A stretch of 64,000 nucleotides of DNA from CAYPPG01 sp964412555 (lineage in GTDB: Bacteria; Hinthialibacterota; Hinthialibacteria; Hinthialibacterales; Hinthialibacteraceae). Made by a program: the position numbers and the translations under genes. Positions 1-8,438 of this stretch are shown one piece after another. Below the pieces are notes generated by a model. It did no database searches. It worked only from the letters and a program-made list of their open reading frames with translations, and was not told where the DNA came from. Location: positions 62,001-126,000 of the forward strand of contig CAYPPG010000007.1 in assembly GCA_964412555.1 (NCBI GenBank), given 5' to 3'. Positions within the stretch are counted from its first letter, which is position 1. The number at the start of each line of letters is the position of its first letter.

Positions 1-909
1 TGCGGGGCTGATTTTCGGTAATCGAAGTCCCTCGAAATAGAAACGATGGCGTCCGCCGAATGGACGTATTTCGAAATGATCGATTAGGGTATATGGGATT
101 TCAAAATTGATGACTTGGGTCGGTCCCATTTCATTGAAATCGATGAAATGGGGGACATCGGGAAAGACTTTGTTTCCGTTTTGGCTGACGGCGCAGATTT
201 GATAGCGATCTCCTGTCCATTCTCCATTGAAATCGAAAACCACCGTGCAGGCGACGCTTTCGTCGCCTTCGCTTTGGCCCCATTGAATGTTGCCGCGTGT
301 CATCTTATAAGACACCGAACCTTTTTGCACTTCATCAATGGTTATTTTCCCGTCAACAATGACGACGGATGAACCTTCCTGTGGGGGGAGTTTGTAAACA
401 GGATAATCCTTGTGATAGCTATGCGCGCGCATCCATAGATCGACCGTATCCGGTAACGTTTGGAAGCAACTGCGAATTTGGACTACCGAGGGTAACGGTA
501 TATCAAAACCGGCTGCGGATTGTTGATTCATTGTGACCATTTCATGGGTGGTGTGATCGAATACGCGCTGTTCGAGGACATCGAAGAGTTTTTCGTCGAG
601 GCTGAGATAGATATTGACCAGATCGAGCCATTTGGCTTGATCCGTAAAATTTGAGTTGACCTTAAAGCCGGTTTCTTGAAGGGAGTTCCCTGCCCCGTCT
701 TCGAAATGGAGAGATCCATCGCGGTCATTACGGACTACGGCTTGGATAGAAAATGTGTTCGGCCCGACGGGAATGGTTAAGGTTTGTGTGGAAGGGGCAT
801 TCTCATACCCGGAAGGTAAGACTTGTTCTTCTTTCCGTGAGCATCCGGACAAAAAGAAAATACAAATGATAAGGAAAAAGTATCTATTGTATGGTATAAG
901 AGAACTCAT
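1..909 (-). CDS. Predicted secreted lipoprotein, truncated by the window edge
   Basis: The frame is open over all 303 visible codons and runs off the left edge, so the C-terminus is missing. The ATG at 909 follows an AAAGGA-type ribosome site (7 bases away). Residues 10-20 are hydrophobic and end in the lipobox LSGC with the lipidated Cys at residue 23, so the product is expected to be exported and anchored to a membrane. The mature part is soluble with mixed composition, and I recognise no domain. It is divergent from the DHH phosphoesterase gene, sharing a short intergenic region. I am sure of the reading frame and lipobox; the function is unknown. Confidence 0.75.
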   Translation of the reverse strand, partial: MSSLIPYNRYFFLIICIFFLSGCSRKEEQVLPSGYENAPSTQTLTIPVGPNTFSIQAVVRNDRDGSLHFEDGAGNSLQETGFKVNSNFTDQAKWLDLVNIYLSLDEKLFDVLEQRVFDHTTHEMVTMNQQSAAGFDIPLPSVVQIRSCFQTLPDTVDLWMRAHSYHKDYPVYKLPPQEGSSVVIVDGKITIDEVQKGSVSYKMTRGNIQWGQSEGDESVACTVVFDFNGEWTGDRYQICAVSQNGNKVFPDVPHFIDFNEMGPTQVINFEIPYTLIDHFEIRPFGGRHRFYFEGLRLPKISPA

Positions 910-1056
910 TGATTGTCCTTTCTTGCTTTGTGATTCCCCTCTATGGATTATACTATAAGATGTTGATATCGTACATTCACGATAATTGTTCCTTGATTGG
1001 TAGGAATGCGATTTTATACTGTTTATCTACCGATCGCAGGTTGCGGGAGAAAAATC

Positions 1057-2064
1057 TTGACTGAACAAAACCTATCCGATTCTTGGATTCAGCTTGAAGA
1101 ATGTATCCGTACTCATTCTCGATTTCTCGTATCAAGCCATGTGCATCCGGATGGTGATGCAGTCGGAGCCTCGTTGGCATTTAAAAGAACGCTTGAACGC
1201 TTAGGGAAAGATGTGGCGTGGGTCATGAACGAGGATCCGGGGAAAATGTATGAACAATTCTATGAGGAAGATGAAATCGAGATTTATCAAGATGGAATGA
1301 GCGATTTTTCCGACCGGGAAGCCATTGCGATGGTGGATGCCGGTGAGTGGAGCCGGCTGGGAGACTTGGGTACGGTTTTGCAACGGCATCCAGGGGATAA
1401 AATCTGTATCGATCATCATTTGATGACCGGCGATTTCGAGGGATTGAAAATTGTCGATACGAAATCGCCTTCAACGACCGTGCTTCTTTACCGTTTCCTC
1501 AAGCATTTGGGGATGGAACTGACATTCGATATTGCCGAGCCGATTTATTTGGGACTGATTGTCGATACTCAAAATTTTCACCTGCCCAATACGACGGAAG
1601 AAGCGCATTATATCGCGGCGGATTGTTTGAAAGCCGGCGTCGAGCCGGTCAAAGTCCACGAACCGATTTATGGAACGACGAGCGTTTCGCGCATCCGATT
1701 GTTGGCCGAAGTCTTTCACACATTGGAAATCTATTGCGGCGGGATAATTGCCGTAATTTATACGACGCAAGACATGTTTGAGAAGCATGGTGCAAATAAG
1801 TGGGATGATGAAGGATTTTCCGACTTGGTCCGGTCCATTGAGGGTGTTCGTGTTGGGATTTATATGCGTGAAGAACCGAATGGAACGATCAAAGTGAGTT
1901 GGCGTGCCAAGGGGGATAACAATGTCGCGGTCTCGGCGAAACGTTTCGGCGGTGGTGGGCACATGCGAGCAGCCGGGTGTTTTTTTCAAGGCACTTTAGA
2001 AGAAGTGAAAAACCAAATCTTGAACGATATGGAACACCGTGTGCGCAAAGGAGAGATCAGTTAA
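1057..2064 (+). CDS. nrnA: DHH/DHHA1 family phosphoesterase (NrnA-like oligoribonuclease / pAp phosphatase)
   Basis: Cytoplasmic manganese-dependent phosphoesterase of the DHH superfamily. NrnA-type members degrade short oligoribonucleotides and dephosphorylate pAp from sulfur assimilation. Visible motifs in order: SSHVHPDGDAVG (metal ligands), MVDAGEW, the signature CIDHH, LGLIVDTQNF, and the C-terminal DHHA1 glycine motif GGGGHMRAAG that binds substrate. Length (about 335 residues) is normal for the family. I place the start at the TTG at 1057 because GGGAG lies 7 bases upstream and this gives the usual short lead before the HPDGDA motif; an ATG at 1006 or TTG at 997 would add a poorly conserved extension. 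The nrnA assignment rather than another DHH paralogue is from the architecture. Confidence 0.88.
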   Translation: MTEQNLSDSWIQLEECIRTHSRFLVSSHVHPDGDAVGASLAFKRTLERLGKDVAWVMNEDPGKMYEQFYEEDEIEIYQDGMSDFSDREAIAMVDAGEWSRLGDLGTVLQRHPGDKICIDHHLMTGDFEGLKIVDTKSPSTTVLLYRFLKHLGMELTFDIAEPIYLGLIVDTQNFHLPNTTEEAHYIAADCLKAGVEPVKVHEPIYGTTSVSRIRLLAEVFHTLEIYCGGIIAVIYTTQDMFEKHGANKWDDEGFSDLVRSIEGVRVGIYMREEPNGTIKVSWRAKGDNNVAVSAKRFGGGGHMRAAGCFFQGTLEEVKNQILNDMEHRVRKGEIS

Positions 2065-2065
2065 A

Positions 2066-2653
2066 CTACGGCCCTTTGTCCATCTCTTTTCCCGATATAA
2101 ACACAATACGAAGCAAGGCAATCCGTTCCCACGGAACAAAGCGAGTATCGACGATGAACGGCTTCATCGTCATAGGATAGGATTGGAATACCTCCGTATC
2201 CTGCCAAAACAACAAATCATTATCAGAATTATAGTATTTAAATTGGGCGTGGATTCTCAAAAATGGATTTTGAGTGCGGTTGACCAAGTAGCCTCGTACA
2301 TAACGCCAAATCGTCGTATGGTAGTAATTTTTGTCCGGATAAAATTCAAGATGGCTCGCTTCGAGAGGCGATTTGGATTCCACCCGGATCACATGGCCGC
2401 CATAACCGGGGATCTTTAGGCTATCGGTCGCCGCGCCCAGTTCGAGAGTTTCAACGCCGGCCTCTACCAATTTTACATCCCATTGCGGATGCATTGTCAT
2501 AAAACCGAACCGTTCAATATGGTATTGGCGTTCGACCAATTCGATGTTATGGCCAATAAAAATATCGCCGGTGTGGAGCGTGATACGGTCTGCCTGTGCG
2601 CTGGTGACACAAAAAACAAGAATACTCGTTATACTTGTGACGATTGTTTTCAT
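2066..2653 (-). CDS. Exported protein of unknown function
   Basis: About 195 residues with a clear signal peptide (MKTIVTS start, hydrophobic core, cleavage after AQA near residue 21). The mature protein begins DRITLHTGDIFIGH, which resembles short repeats found in secreted proteins that specify a surface strand, but I cannot name a family. It is rich in beta-prone and aromatic residues and has no catalytic motif. I chose the ATG at 2653 over an upstream in-frame start because it begins the signal peptide exactly. It is convergent with the DHH phosphoesterase gene (1 base between stops) and divergent from the cohesin-like protein gene, so it is probably transcribed alone. Confidence 0.6.
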   Translation of the reverse strand: MKTIVTSITSILVFCVTSAQADRITLHTGDIFIGHNIELVERQYHIERFGFMTMHPQWDVKLVEAGVETLELGAATDSLKIPGYGGHVIRVESKSPLEASHLEFYPDKNYYHTTIWRYVRGYLVNRTQNPFLRIHAQFKYYNSDNDLLFWQDTEVFQSYPMTMKPFIVDTRFVPWERIALLRIVFISGKEMDKGP

Positions 2654-2729
2654 ATTTTCTTTTTGTAATTGCTTACATATTGATGTGATGCTGATACACT
2701 TATAATAATAAGGATTCGCCTGCACGGCC

Positions 2730-4505
2730 ATGAGTGATTTTATGATACGGTCGATACTTTATTTTTTCATTGTCATGTTACTATTACAAGGTTCCCTGTG
2801 TTTTGCACTGGAACCTCTCATCAACACGACTTTCTTGATTCAGGATGTGTGGGGTGGGATTATCGGTATTACCCTTTCCCCGGATGGGACTCCTTCCGAG
2901 CCGGGTATAGTCCGGCCCATGACCTCGGAATTTCCCAAATTCCTCGGTTTGGAAGCCTTTACGGACGGCGCGTATCAGTTGATGTCCAATGGATATGTCT
3001 TGCCGATCGGAAACACCAAACTTCCTTTGTTTTTTTGGATGCCCACGCGCGATCCGAAAGATTTCACCATGCTTCCCGGGAATCAAGGAGGATGGCTGTC
3101 GGCGGGGAAAATCATCAAAAAAGTGGGGAGATACCCCCCGAATCTTGTTTTGCCTCCCATTAATCGTGCGATCAACGATTTGGAATATGATCCCTTGAGG
3201 AATAGGTTGATCCTTTTGTTCGAGGATGGTGAAATCGCCATTTCTACAGAATCGGCTTTTCAAATGATTTCCACTTTGGAATTGACCGAGGATACAGGAA
3301 TTCAAATCACTTTCAATCCGAAACAATCCAATGAATTCTATGTTTTGACCGAAAATGCGAAAGTATATCATGTGACACCGGACCAAGCGGTCCTTTTTCC
3401 CGATATCCCGTCAGGATTGGAAGGGCTTGCCCGGGATATCGAATATTCTCTGACCGGTACCGGTTTTTACCTTTTGGATGGATTCGGGACGATTCACGCT
3501 TGCGGCGGAGCACAGAGAGTTCCTACAGAACCGTTCACGAATAATATCGCCATCGATTTGGAGATCATTGCATCCGGAAATATTCCTCAATGGTATCCAA
3601 CCGGTTGGAATACGAAAGTGCAATTGGTTCCTCAAACCCTATCGCTCGATCCGGGCGGCTATGCGAAAACGATGTCGGTGGTCATCCAAGAGGCGGAAAA
3701 TTTATCATGGTTTTCAACCGAACTGAGGTATGATCCTGCTCTTGTTACGATTCCTTTGGAAGGAATACGAAATGGAGAATGGTGGGAACGGGTCATGAAC
3801 GGATCGCAAGTAGCCGCCTCTGTTGAGCCGAAGAGCGGATTGATTCAATTAAAAGGAGGAAGTGTCTTTTCCCCTTTTGAAGGTCCATCCGGAAATGGTG
3901 AGTTGGTACGGTTGGAAGTCAAAACGGCAAATCCTGTCTCAATCGCTACAACGACCATTGATATCAATCACTTTTACTTTGCTGACGCTTCTCCTCTCAA
4001 TCAATACAGCACGGCGGAAATTGTTCATTCCGCGACGATCATCATCCGCCCTTCCCGTCCTCGATTGTTCGTACAATGGTCCCGAGAAGGAAAAGAGATT
4101 ACCAATTCGCCGGTAAAACCGGGGGATGTTATCCGGGTGGAACTCATGGTTGAGGATGGAAGCCGAATTCATGAGATCGTGTATGGTTTTCGTTTTCAGC
4201 GTGACATGATGAAATTTTTGGGAATGGTGAACGGTTCAGCGTGGAAATCGGAAATTCCGGTCTGGTCTGAATTCGATCTTCCTTCCCAAGCCAATCAGGA
4301 GGAAGGATTGTCGATGCAAACGATACGCGCTTCAACCTCAAGAGCGTGTACTGATAAACCCGGTTCATTAGTCATCCTCTTTTTCGCAGTAACAGGACAG
4401 GGACAAGGAACGATCACTTTCGATTCTATCGAAATTCGGAATGAAGAAGGAAATGTGATGGAGTTAAAGAACGATGTTTCGGATATTTCCATTCTGTCAC
4501 AATAA
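2730..4505 (+). CDS. Secreted protein with propeller-like N-terminus and two cohesin-type domains
   Basis: 591 residues with an N-terminal export signal (hydrophobic core around residues 8-24, then LCFALE). The first half (about 30-290) has repeated short strand patterns with GY and DG turns, as in WD/NHL-like sensors or propellers. The second half has two similar modules (about 295-430 and 440-590) with the pattern LDPGG..MSVVI, WFSTELRYDP, VNGS.W and terminal strand pairs that resembles cohesin or cohesin-like carbohydrate-associated domains. Such modules bind dockerins; a dockerin-bearing protein lies at 9309-11741, so an interaction is conceivable but not shown. No ribosome site is obvious at either ATG (2730 or 2742). 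Domain calls are by eye. Confidence 0.62.
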   Translation: MSDFMIRSILYFFIVMLLLQGSLCFALEPLINTTFLIQDVWGGIIGITLSPDGTPSEPGIVRPMTSEFPKFLGLEAFTDGAYQLMSNGYVLPIGNTKLPLFFWMPTRDPKDFTMLPGNQGGWLSAGKIIKKVGRYPPNLVLPPINRAINDLEYDPLRNRLILLFEDGEIAISTESAFQMISTLELTEDTGIQITFNPKQSNEFYVLTENAKVYHVTPDQAVLFPDIPSGLEGLARDIEYSLTGTGFYLLDGFGTIHACGGAQRVPTEPFTNNIAIDLEIIASGNIPQWYPTGWNTKVQLVPQTLSLDPGGYAKTMSVVIQEAENLSWFSTELRYDPALVTIPLEGIRNGEWWERVMNGSQVAASVEPKSGLIQLKGGSVFSPFEGPSGNGELVRLEVKTANPVSIATTTIDINHFYFADASPLNQYSTAEIVHSATIIIRPSRPRLFVQWSREGKEITNSPVKPGDVIRVELMVEDGSRIHEIVYGFRFQRDMMKFLGMVNGSAWKSEIPVWSEFDLPSQANQEEGLSMQTIRASTSRACTDKPGSLVILFFAVTGQGQGTITFDSIEIRNEEGNVMELKNDVSDISILSQ

Positions 4506-4684
4506 TTTTCGTGAAAATTGATGGAATCATGATATTGTTATACTCGGAATGGAACATAAATAGAGTAATATTATTCGTTCGAATTGTAACGTAATGTAAA
4601 ATGTATGGGATAGCGCTTGAAAAAATTGAAGATTTCTGAGATGATATAGAGATTAAATAGTTTTTGTAAGAGTGAGATTTGTAT

Positions 4685-5398
4685 ATGGCTACTAATACTT
4701 TACCAGAAGAACAACCACGTTATGTCATCGATGAAGGAATGCCATCGGAGGAAACCGAGGAGAAAATACTTCCAGAAGAACAAGAGCGAATTTTACATAA
4801 ATTGATGAAAGCAGCTGGGCATTCTTTGACGAGTGAAGAACGTGATTTGGTCTTTCGCTTGCAAGATAAATTAAAAAATGAAACCAATCGAGTCAAATCG
4901 CTGAAAAAGATAAAAGTATCGGATAAACCATTCGATTCATATCTCGGCAAAGCAAAGAAAAACAAGAACAACAAACCCAAAACTTCAACCGCTACCCAAG
5001 AGGAAGAAGAAAGAGAAAAAAAGGCTCCACCACCGAGAAAAGTACACACCGTCGGATTCAAACCGGATGAAGTTGTCAAGCGATATATCGAATGTTGGAA
5101 TCAACAGAAATTTGGCGCCGAATTTGATTGTTTCAGCCGAGATTTTTTGACCACCGATCGGGAAACGTATGTCAACGCCCGGCATTTGTTTTATCAGCAG
5201 CAAATGAGCCAAGGTGGAATGAGCGTGGATTTCGGGGGTGTGGAATCATCCGAAACATTTGGAGGAGACGCAGAAGTCGTGGCCACGAAAATTGTGGCGG
5301 TCGGCAATCGAAAGCCGCAGGAGGAAACCGACCTTTACCGTTTGAAATTAGAAAAAGGGCGGTGGGTGATTTATGCGGTCGAGCCGATGGAACGATAA
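4685..5398 (+). CDS. Charged N-terminus fused to an NTF2-like (SnoaL/DUF4440-type) domain
   Basis: About 237 residues, apparently cytoplasmic (no signal peptide or membrane segment). Residues 1-120 are highly charged and rich in Lys and Glu, with a probable helical stretch, and look disordered or nucleic-acid/protein binding. Residues about 125-237 fit an NTF2-like cone fold: VVKRYIECWNQQ helix, a bent sheet, and the final strand YRLKLEKGRWVIYAVE that closes such domains. NTF2-like domains bind small ligands or mediate protein contacts; no catalytic residues are evident. The ATG at 4685 is preferred over a TTG two codons upstream. A strong terminator follows 25 bases after the stop. The function is unknown. 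Confidence 0.6.
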   Translation: MATNTLPEEQPRYVIDEGMPSEETEEKILPEEQERILHKLMKAAGHSLTSEERDLVFRLQDKLKNETNRVKSLKKIKVSDKPFDSYLGKAKKNKNNKPKTSTATQEEEEREKKAPPPRKVHTVGFKPDEVVKRYIECWNQQKFGAEFDCFSRDFLTTDRETYVNARHLFYQQQMSQGGMSVDFGGVESSETFGGDAEVVATKIVAVGNRKPQEETDLYRLKLEKGRWVIYAVEPMER

Positions 5399-5423
5399 GA
5401 AGTTTTCAATTTAATGAGAGAGA

Positions 5424-5450
5424 AGGCAGGTGAATTCACCTGCCTTTTTT
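5424..5450 (+). terminator. Rho-independent terminator
   Basis: Perfect 9-bp stem AGGCAGGTG / CACCTGCCT with an AATT loop, followed directly by six T residues. It ends transcription of the NTF2-like protein gene and separates it from ubiD. Confidence 0.92.
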
Positions 5451-5478
5451 ATTCAAAATTCATCTTTTATAGAGTGAT

Positions 5479-6975
5479 ATGGCTTTCAATAACCTCAAAG
5501 ATTTTGTTGAATTATTAAAAAAAGAAAATGTACTGGTCGAGATCGATTATCCGGTTTCACCGAAGTTGGAAATCACCGAAATAACCGACCGGGTGACGAA
5601 GGCGGGTGGCCCGGCATTACTGTTCACTCGGCCGGAAGGTTTCGAAATGCCCGTTTTGATCAATGCCTATGGATCAGAACGGCGCATGGCGTTGGCATTA
5701 GGAGTCGATCATGTCGATGAAATTGCGGAACGGATTCGGAGCCTGATCCAACAAAAGCCTCCGAGTACGTTTCGGGAAAAACTGGCCGCGCTTTTTCAAT
5801 TGAAAGAATTTGCCGGATATATGCCGAAGCGTGTGGGTGACGGCCGCTGCAAGGAAGTCGTCTTGTCGAGCAATGCCACGCTGGATATGCTGCCGATTTT
5901 AACCTGTTGGCCGAAAGATGGTGGTCCATACCTTACATTGCCGCAGGTCTACACTCGTGATCCGGTAACCGGCGTCCGCAATGTCGGATTGTATCGAATG
6001 CAAGTCTTCGATTCCACCACGACCGGCATGCACTGGCAGATCCATAAAGTCGGTGCGGCACATCATCGGGAATACGTCGAGAAAAAACAGCGGATGGAAG
6101 TAGCAGTCGCGCTTGGCGGCGATCCCGCCATTCTCTATGCCGCTTCCGCTCCCTTGCCTCCGAATATCGATGAACTGTTGTTCTGCGGATTTTTACGCAA
6201 AGCGCCGGTGGAATTGGTTCGCTGTGAAACCATCGATGTGGAAGTACCCGCCGATGCCGAAATCGTTATCGAAGGCTTTGTCGATCCATCCGAGCAGCGT
6301 ATGGAAGGGCCGTTTGGCGATCATACGGGATATTATTCGCTTGCTGCCCCTTTTCCGGTTTTTCATATAACCTGCATCACCATGGCCCGTGATCCGATTT
6401 ACCCAACCACCATTGTCGGAATCCCCCCAATGGAAGACGCCTATCTTGGCAAGGCGACGGAACGTATCTTTTTGCCGTTGATTCAAATGACATTTCCTGA
6501 AATTGTCGATTTGAATTTACCGGTCGAAGGGGGATTCCATAGCCTGGCTCTCGTCTCGATCAAGAAATCTTACCCGGGACATGGATTCAAAGTCGCGCAT
6601 GCGATCTGGGGAACCGGTTTGCTATCCCTCACGAAAAATATCATCGTGGTGGACGACCATGTTAATGTTCACGATCCGGCGGAAGTGCTTTGGCGGGTAG
6701 CCAATAATGTGGCGCCGGAACGGGATGTACAGATCGTCAAAGGTCCGGTGGACGAGCTGGATAACTCATCGGAATTTCCGCGATTTGGCTCGAAAATGGT
6801 GATCGACGCCACCAAGAAGCTTCCGGATGAAGGATTTACGCGGGAGTGGCCGCCGGATATATCGATGTCGGGTGAAGTGAAAGAGAAAATCGACGCGATT
6901 TGGGATGAATTGGGGTTGCCGATTTCGTTGAAGGAATCGAAGAAGCGGGTGTTTCATATTACGCCGGAATCGTAG
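5479..6975 (+). CDS. ubiD: UbiD family prenylated-FMN-dependent decarboxylase
   Basis: 498 residues, the usual UbiD length. UbiD enzymes use prenylated FMN made by UbiX to decarboxylate aromatic or unsaturated acids, in ubiquinone or menaquinone synthesis or in aromatic degradation. Diagnostic motifs: LKDFVELL start, GGPALLF, the VGLYRMQVFD and GMHWQIHKVGA segments around the cofactor, EIVIEGFVDP, EGPFGDHTGYY with the acidic catalytic residues, and AIWGTGLLSLTKNIIVVDD near the C-terminus. The ATG at 5479 has only a weak GTGA upstream. No ubiX or other quinone gene is adjacent, so the substrate cannot be set from context. Confident of family, not of pathway. Confidence 0.92.
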   Translation: MAFNNLKDFVELLKKENVLVEIDYPVSPKLEITEITDRVTKAGGPALLFTRPEGFEMPVLINAYGSERRMALALGVDHVDEIAERIRSLIQQKPPSTFREKLAALFQLKEFAGYMPKRVGDGRCKEVVLSSNATLDMLPILTCWPKDGGPYLTLPQVYTRDPVTGVRNVGLYRMQVFDSTTTGMHWQIHKVGAAHHREYVEKKQRMEVAVALGGDPAILYAASAPLPPNIDELLFCGFLRKAPVELVRCETIDVEVPADAEIVIEGFVDPSEQRMEGPFGDHTGYYSLAAPFPVFHITCITMARDPIYPTTIVGIPPMEDAYLGKATERIFLPLIQMTFPEIVDLNLPVEGGFHSLALVSIKKSYPGHGFKVAHAIWGTGLLSLTKNIIVVDDHVNVHDPAEVLWRVANNVAPERDVQIVKGPVDELDNSSEFPRFGSKMVIDATKKLPDEGFTREWPPDISMSGEVKEKIDAIWDELGLPISLKESKKRVFHITPES

Positions 6976-6985
6976 ATTTTTCTTA

Positions 6986-7071
6986 CGCCCTTTCAGGGCT
7001 AAATTTGGGATTAGATTTTATTTTCCAGGGGCGTTGCCCACTGGCTATCTTATGTAACCCCGTTGGGGTTG
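6986..7071. repeat. Dispersed intergenic repeat, family A (three hairpins)
   Basis: Three short inverted repeats in series: GCCC-TTTCA-GGGC at 6987-6999, an imperfect CCAGGGG...CCACTGG at 7025-7044, and AACCCC-GTT-GGGGTT at 7056-7070. The same order of elements recurs at 42381-42468, where the last element has expanded into a tandem array. Both copies follow the 3' end of a plus-strand gene. The middle of the element (CCAGGGGCG.TGCCCACTGGC) is almost identical in the two copies. Confidence 0.8.
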
Positions 7072-7085
7072 AGAATGAAGCGGGG

Positions 7086-7207
7086 TAGCACGGGTAAGGG
7101 AAGTCTACCCGTGCCTTTGTCACTCGGAAGCAAGGGCAGACTTTCGTCTTGTCTTGGTACCCTATATTTATGCGAGGGCAGACCTGACGTCTTGACCTTG
7201 GTACCCT
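7086..7207. repeat. Dispersed intergenic repeat, family B (degenerate copies)
   Basis: Contains an inverted repeat around GCACGGGTA..TACCCGTGC (7089-7114) and two loosely repeated segments carrying GGGCAGAC..TCGTCTTG and GGGCAGACCTGACGTCTTG followed by GGTACCC. Related, better-preserved copies lie at 26173, 40077, 41183 and 56259. It fills the gap between ubiD and the Nudix gene together with family A. Confidence 0.65.
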
Positions 7208-7225
7208 TGGAAAATGTGAGGAACA

Positions 7226-7813
7226 ATGGAACAAATACTCGTTGTCACACGGGAATCGCTAGGATCGTTCATTCAGTTTCACGGATTTAAACCGGCGGGG
7301 GAGGAAGCGCCTGAAGATTTACTGCCCATGCGGCAATACAAACCGCGTGAGCCAATGGAAACGGATCCTTCTTACAAACAATTGATCCCCTATATCCTAT
7401 TGCGGGATGGAGATCGGATTTTTCGTTATTGGCGGACGAAAAGAGGGGGGGAAAGCCGGCTTCATCATTTGTATTCGATTGGGATCGGGGGCCATATCAA
7501 TCCGCGGGATGAGAACCTTTTTACCGAGGATCATGAAATTCTGGCAGAAGCGGCGATGCGGGAACTTCTCGAAGAAATCGATGTACCACCATCGGTTGAA
7601 CTCAGCCATGTGGGATATATCAATGACGATGAATCGGAAGTGGGGAAAGTTCATTTGGGGATCGTGTATGAAGCGTGGGTGAAAGCCGAAGATGTCAAAA
7701 TCCGGGAAAGCGCGTTGGGGCGGGGGGAATGGAAAGAGATTTCTGAACTGAATGATGGGGTGAACTATGAGACATGGTCGCAGTTTGTGATAGATAATTT
7801 TCTGTCTAAGTGA
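7226..7813 (+). CDS. Nudix-type hydrolase
   Basis: 195 residues. A Nudix box is visible as GGHINP followed by an insertion and then AAMRELLEEIDV (about residues 90-122), fitting the metal- and pyrophosphate-binding pattern G...E..REL.EE with a longer gap after the Gly than the classic spacing. N-terminal residues (VVTRESLG....F, PYILLRDGDRIFRYWRTKRGGE) match the group of Nudix-like proteins often annotated as phosphoesterases. Substrate unknown. The ATG at 7226 has TGAGGA 5-6 bases upstream. It stands alone: repeats lie upstream and a 625-base gap downstream. The family call is good; the unusual spacing of the box leaves activity open. Confidence 0.8.
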   Translation: MEQILVVTRESLGSFIQFHGFKPAGEEAPEDLLPMRQYKPREPMETDPSYKQLIPYILLRDGDRIFRYWRTKRGGESRLHHLYSIGIGGHINPRDENLFTEDHEILAEAAMRELLEEIDVPPSVELSHVGYINDDESEVGKVHLGIVYEAWVKAEDVKIRESALGRGEWKEISELNDGVNYETWSQFVIDNFLSK

Positions 7814-8157
7814 TTTTTTTTATACACTCTGATACAATTCTGCCTACTTTCATTCTTTCCATTTAGCTGAATCCACTCTTTCAATCACTATTCCGTAAGA
7901 AAATTGAAGAAAAAGTATTGTTTATCGATTTTTTTCTTGACAACGCTGTTCATCTGTGAGAGAAAGGTATTATCATTCGAAACTGTAACAATTTTTCGTT
8001 ATTTTCTTACAAATAGCGAGTTTCATCTTAGAGAAAATTCATGAGTTACTGAACATTTTCGCAATTACACAGATTCAATTTGTTCATTTTATTGTAAAGT
8101 TTTGAAATTCGGTTGGGGAATTTTTATACACTACTTTCAGTGTCACAACAGCTGAGT

Positions 8158-8201
8158 AATCGTGATCCGGAACCATACGCATAACCTGTGAAATCACGAT
8201 T
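8158..8201 (+). promoter_or_regulatory. Inverted repeat, possible operator or leader hairpin
   Basis: Nine-base perfect arms AATCGTGAT and ATCACGATT enclose 26 bases. It is about 240 bases upstream of the 8439 start codon. Either a dimeric regulator site with wide spacing or an RNA stem; the sequence alone does not decide. Confidence 0.35.
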
Positions 8202-8247
8202 TAGGAAAGTATTACCGCGTTTAGGGTATGAGTGAGAAAATGAGGCT

Positions 8248-8263
8248 TATTATCGATAATAAA
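8248..8263. promoter_or_regulatory. 16-bp perfect palindrome, possible operator
   Basis: TTATTATCGATAATAA is fully self-complementary and lies about 175 bases upstream of the 8439 gene. AT-rich palindromes can arise by chance, so this is only a candidate binding site. Confidence 0.3.
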
Positions 8264-8438
8264 ATATCATATATCAAAAATTTTGAAAAGATTCATTGCT
8301 TGAATCGCTTAAAGTATTGTTTTTTTGATAGCTAACTTGATGCCAACTGTTTTGAGTTATGCTAGCTAGAACCAAGAAAAATAGCATTATTACCCACGAT
8401 AATGGGCAGTACATCATAAAAAGAGAGGAGACATTATC

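Larger units (their letters stand above)
7814..8438. other. Long AT-rich intergenic region with inverted repeats
   Basis: No convincing gene on either strand in these 625 bases. It holds a perfect 9-bp inverted repeat AATCGTGAT / ATCACGATT (8158-8166 and 8193-8201, 26-base loop) and a perfect 16-bp palindrome TTATTATCGATAATAA (8248-8263). Both lie upstream of the large secreted protein gene at 8439 and could belong to its promoter or a structured leader; no known riboswitch pattern was recognised. Confidence 0.5.

Noticed and set aside
7056..7070. AACCCC-GTT-GGGGTT hairpin as the ubiD terminator
   Set aside because: It lacks a T-run and recurs as part of a repeat family, so it is classed as a repeat.
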